Source: Longitalea arenae
GTDB lineage: Bacteria > Bacteroidota > Bacteroidia > Chitinophagales > Chitinophagaceae
Assembly: GCF_016924755.1 (NCBI RefSeq)
Contig: NZ_JAFFJX010000006.1
Coordinates: 1 to 64,000 of the forward strand
Length of the DNA stretch: 64,000 nucleotides
Direction: 5' to 3'
Each line of letters begins with the position of its first letter. The stretch's first letter is position 1. Under the pieces are notes generated by a model, which saw only the letters and a program-made list of their open reading frames with translations, made no database searches and was not told the origin of the DNA. Made by a program: the position numbers and the translations under genes. Positions 63,392-64,000 of the stretch are shown here, piece after piece.

Positions 63392-63997
63392 ATGTTCATA
63401 AGTTTCCTGGGTACCCTGCCACTGGGAACGCTGAATATTGCGGCCATGCAGATCTCCGTTAGTGACGGCATTCGTCCGGCCCTCTACTTTTCACTGGGCG
63501 CACTGCTGGTGGAGATCTTCTATGTGCGCATTTCCCTGGTGGCCATGGACTGGGTGACGCAACATAAGAAATTATTCCGCTGGCTCGAATGGGTTACCAT
63601 CCTGATCATAACCGCCCTGGCCATAACGAACTTTATTGCCGCCGCCAGTCCGGAGACGCAAAAGAATGTCATTCTTTCCCATACCATCCCGAAGTTTTAT
63701 TTAGGCCTGGCCATGAGTGCCGTGAACCCGGCCCAGATCCCTTTCTGGTTTGGCTGGAGCACCGCATTATTCACTAAAAAAGTGTTGCAGCCACGCAACG
63801 ATCACTATAACGTTTATATCGCCGGTATTGGCCTGGGCACTTTCCTGGGCAATGCAGTGTTCATTTTTGGCGGACAACTCATCGTTACGCGTTTAAATGC
63901 GAACCAGGGCCTCATCAGCTGGATCATTGGAGGCGTTTTTGCGATCACGGCCATTATCATGGCATGGCGCCTGCTTAGGAAGAAGAACATAGTTTGA
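63392..63997 (+). CDS. LysE-family exporter
   Basis: The protein has 201 residues from ATG 63392; in-frame TTG starts at 63365 and 63335 would lengthen the first helix, and 63365 cannot be excluded. About six helices are visible, with the conserved GTLPLGTLNIAAMQ at the start, LYFSLGALLVEIFYV, a middle AMSAVNPAQIPFW and LGTFLGNAVFIFGG. LysE/RhtB-type carriers export amino acids or related small molecules. The gene ends 3 bases before the window edge. GAAATTTG at 63360-63367 with TTG at 63335-63337 may be its promoter. Confidence 0.82.
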   Translation: MFISFLGTLPLGTLNIAAMQISVSDGIRPALYFSLGALLVEIFYVRISLVAMDWVTQHKKLFRWLEWVTILIITALAITNFIAAASPETQKNVILSHTIPKFYLGLAMSAVNPAQIPFWFGWSTALFTKKVLQPRNDHYNVYIAGIGLGTFLGNAVFIFGGQLIVTRLNANQGLISWIIGGVFAITAIIMAWRLLRKKNIV

Positions 63998-64000
63998 TTT

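Noticed and set aside
1-64000. tRNA, rRNA, tmRNA, prophage or integrative element
   Set aside because: No cloverleaf with conserved T-loop, no rRNA core sequences, no integrase, transposase or phage structural genes were recognised by eye; a tRNAscan/Infernal run would be decisive.

Overview
The window looks like chromosomal DNA of a member of the phylum Bacteroidota, most probably family Chitinophagaceae (Niastella/Chitinophaga-like). The genus cannot be fixed from sequence alone. Reasons: a PorP/SprF-type protein next to an adhesin with a type B type IX secretion (T9SS) sorting domain; two propeller proteins with type A T9SS sorting domains; a FecI-FecR-SusC-SusD locus; and several starts preceded by the Bacteroidota promoter word TAnnTTTG. 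No rRNA, tRNA, integrase, transposase, phage module or CRISPR array was seen. Nearly all genes look intact.

Layout. 1-5091: 3' part of a giant repeat adhesin plus PorP/SprF. 5361-8621: AsmA-like protein. 8646-10264: ECF42-type sigma factor with its YCII/DGPF partner. 10398-20915: TlpA-like thioredoxin divergent from a FecI/FecR/SusC/SusD/DUF4843/PKD-like uptake operon. 21278-24321: ABC-F ATPase and ankyrin protein. 24436-27584: copper module (HMA-AraC regulator, CopA ATPase, HMA chaperone). 27639-37096: two divergent glycan operons (two GT4, GmhB-like phosphatase, GT9, MFS; and carbamoyltransferase, GT2, GT9), which could build a carbamoylated, perhaps heptose-containing, surface glycan. 37067-42637: signalling and stress island with two stand-alone receiver proteins, a TPP riboswitch with no thiamine gene behind it, a long prion-like KGG-motif protein beside a DUF892 protein (a yciG-yciF-like pair), a PAS histidine kinase whose phosphoacceptor His is replaced by Asn, and inorganic pyrophosphatase. 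42791-51298: flavin monooxygenase, alpha-L-fucosidase, an unknown protein, a lipoprotein, a HipA-like kinase/DUF3037 pair and a fatty acid desaturase. 51707-58125: an SBBP propeller remnant followed by two tandem full-length SBBP paralogues. 58332-63997: Crp/Fnr regulator, YHS, DoxX, YceI, a tightly packed DinB-NRDE-ATP-grasp operon, and a LysE-type exporter.

The least explained signals are non-coding. Many intergenic gaps carry arrays of 7- or 8-bp degenerate words (CYGGYAA, AYAAACY, TKTGRYAA, NRGGCAA), and most of these arrays begin at or within a few bases of a stop codon. Two of them form inverted arrays around a unique core. Together with the orphan TPP riboswitch, the prion-like KGG protein and the His-less kinase, these are the best candidates for follow-up. 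Starts were moved downstream of the longest reading frame wherever an ATG, signal peptide, promoter or domain boundary argued for it.
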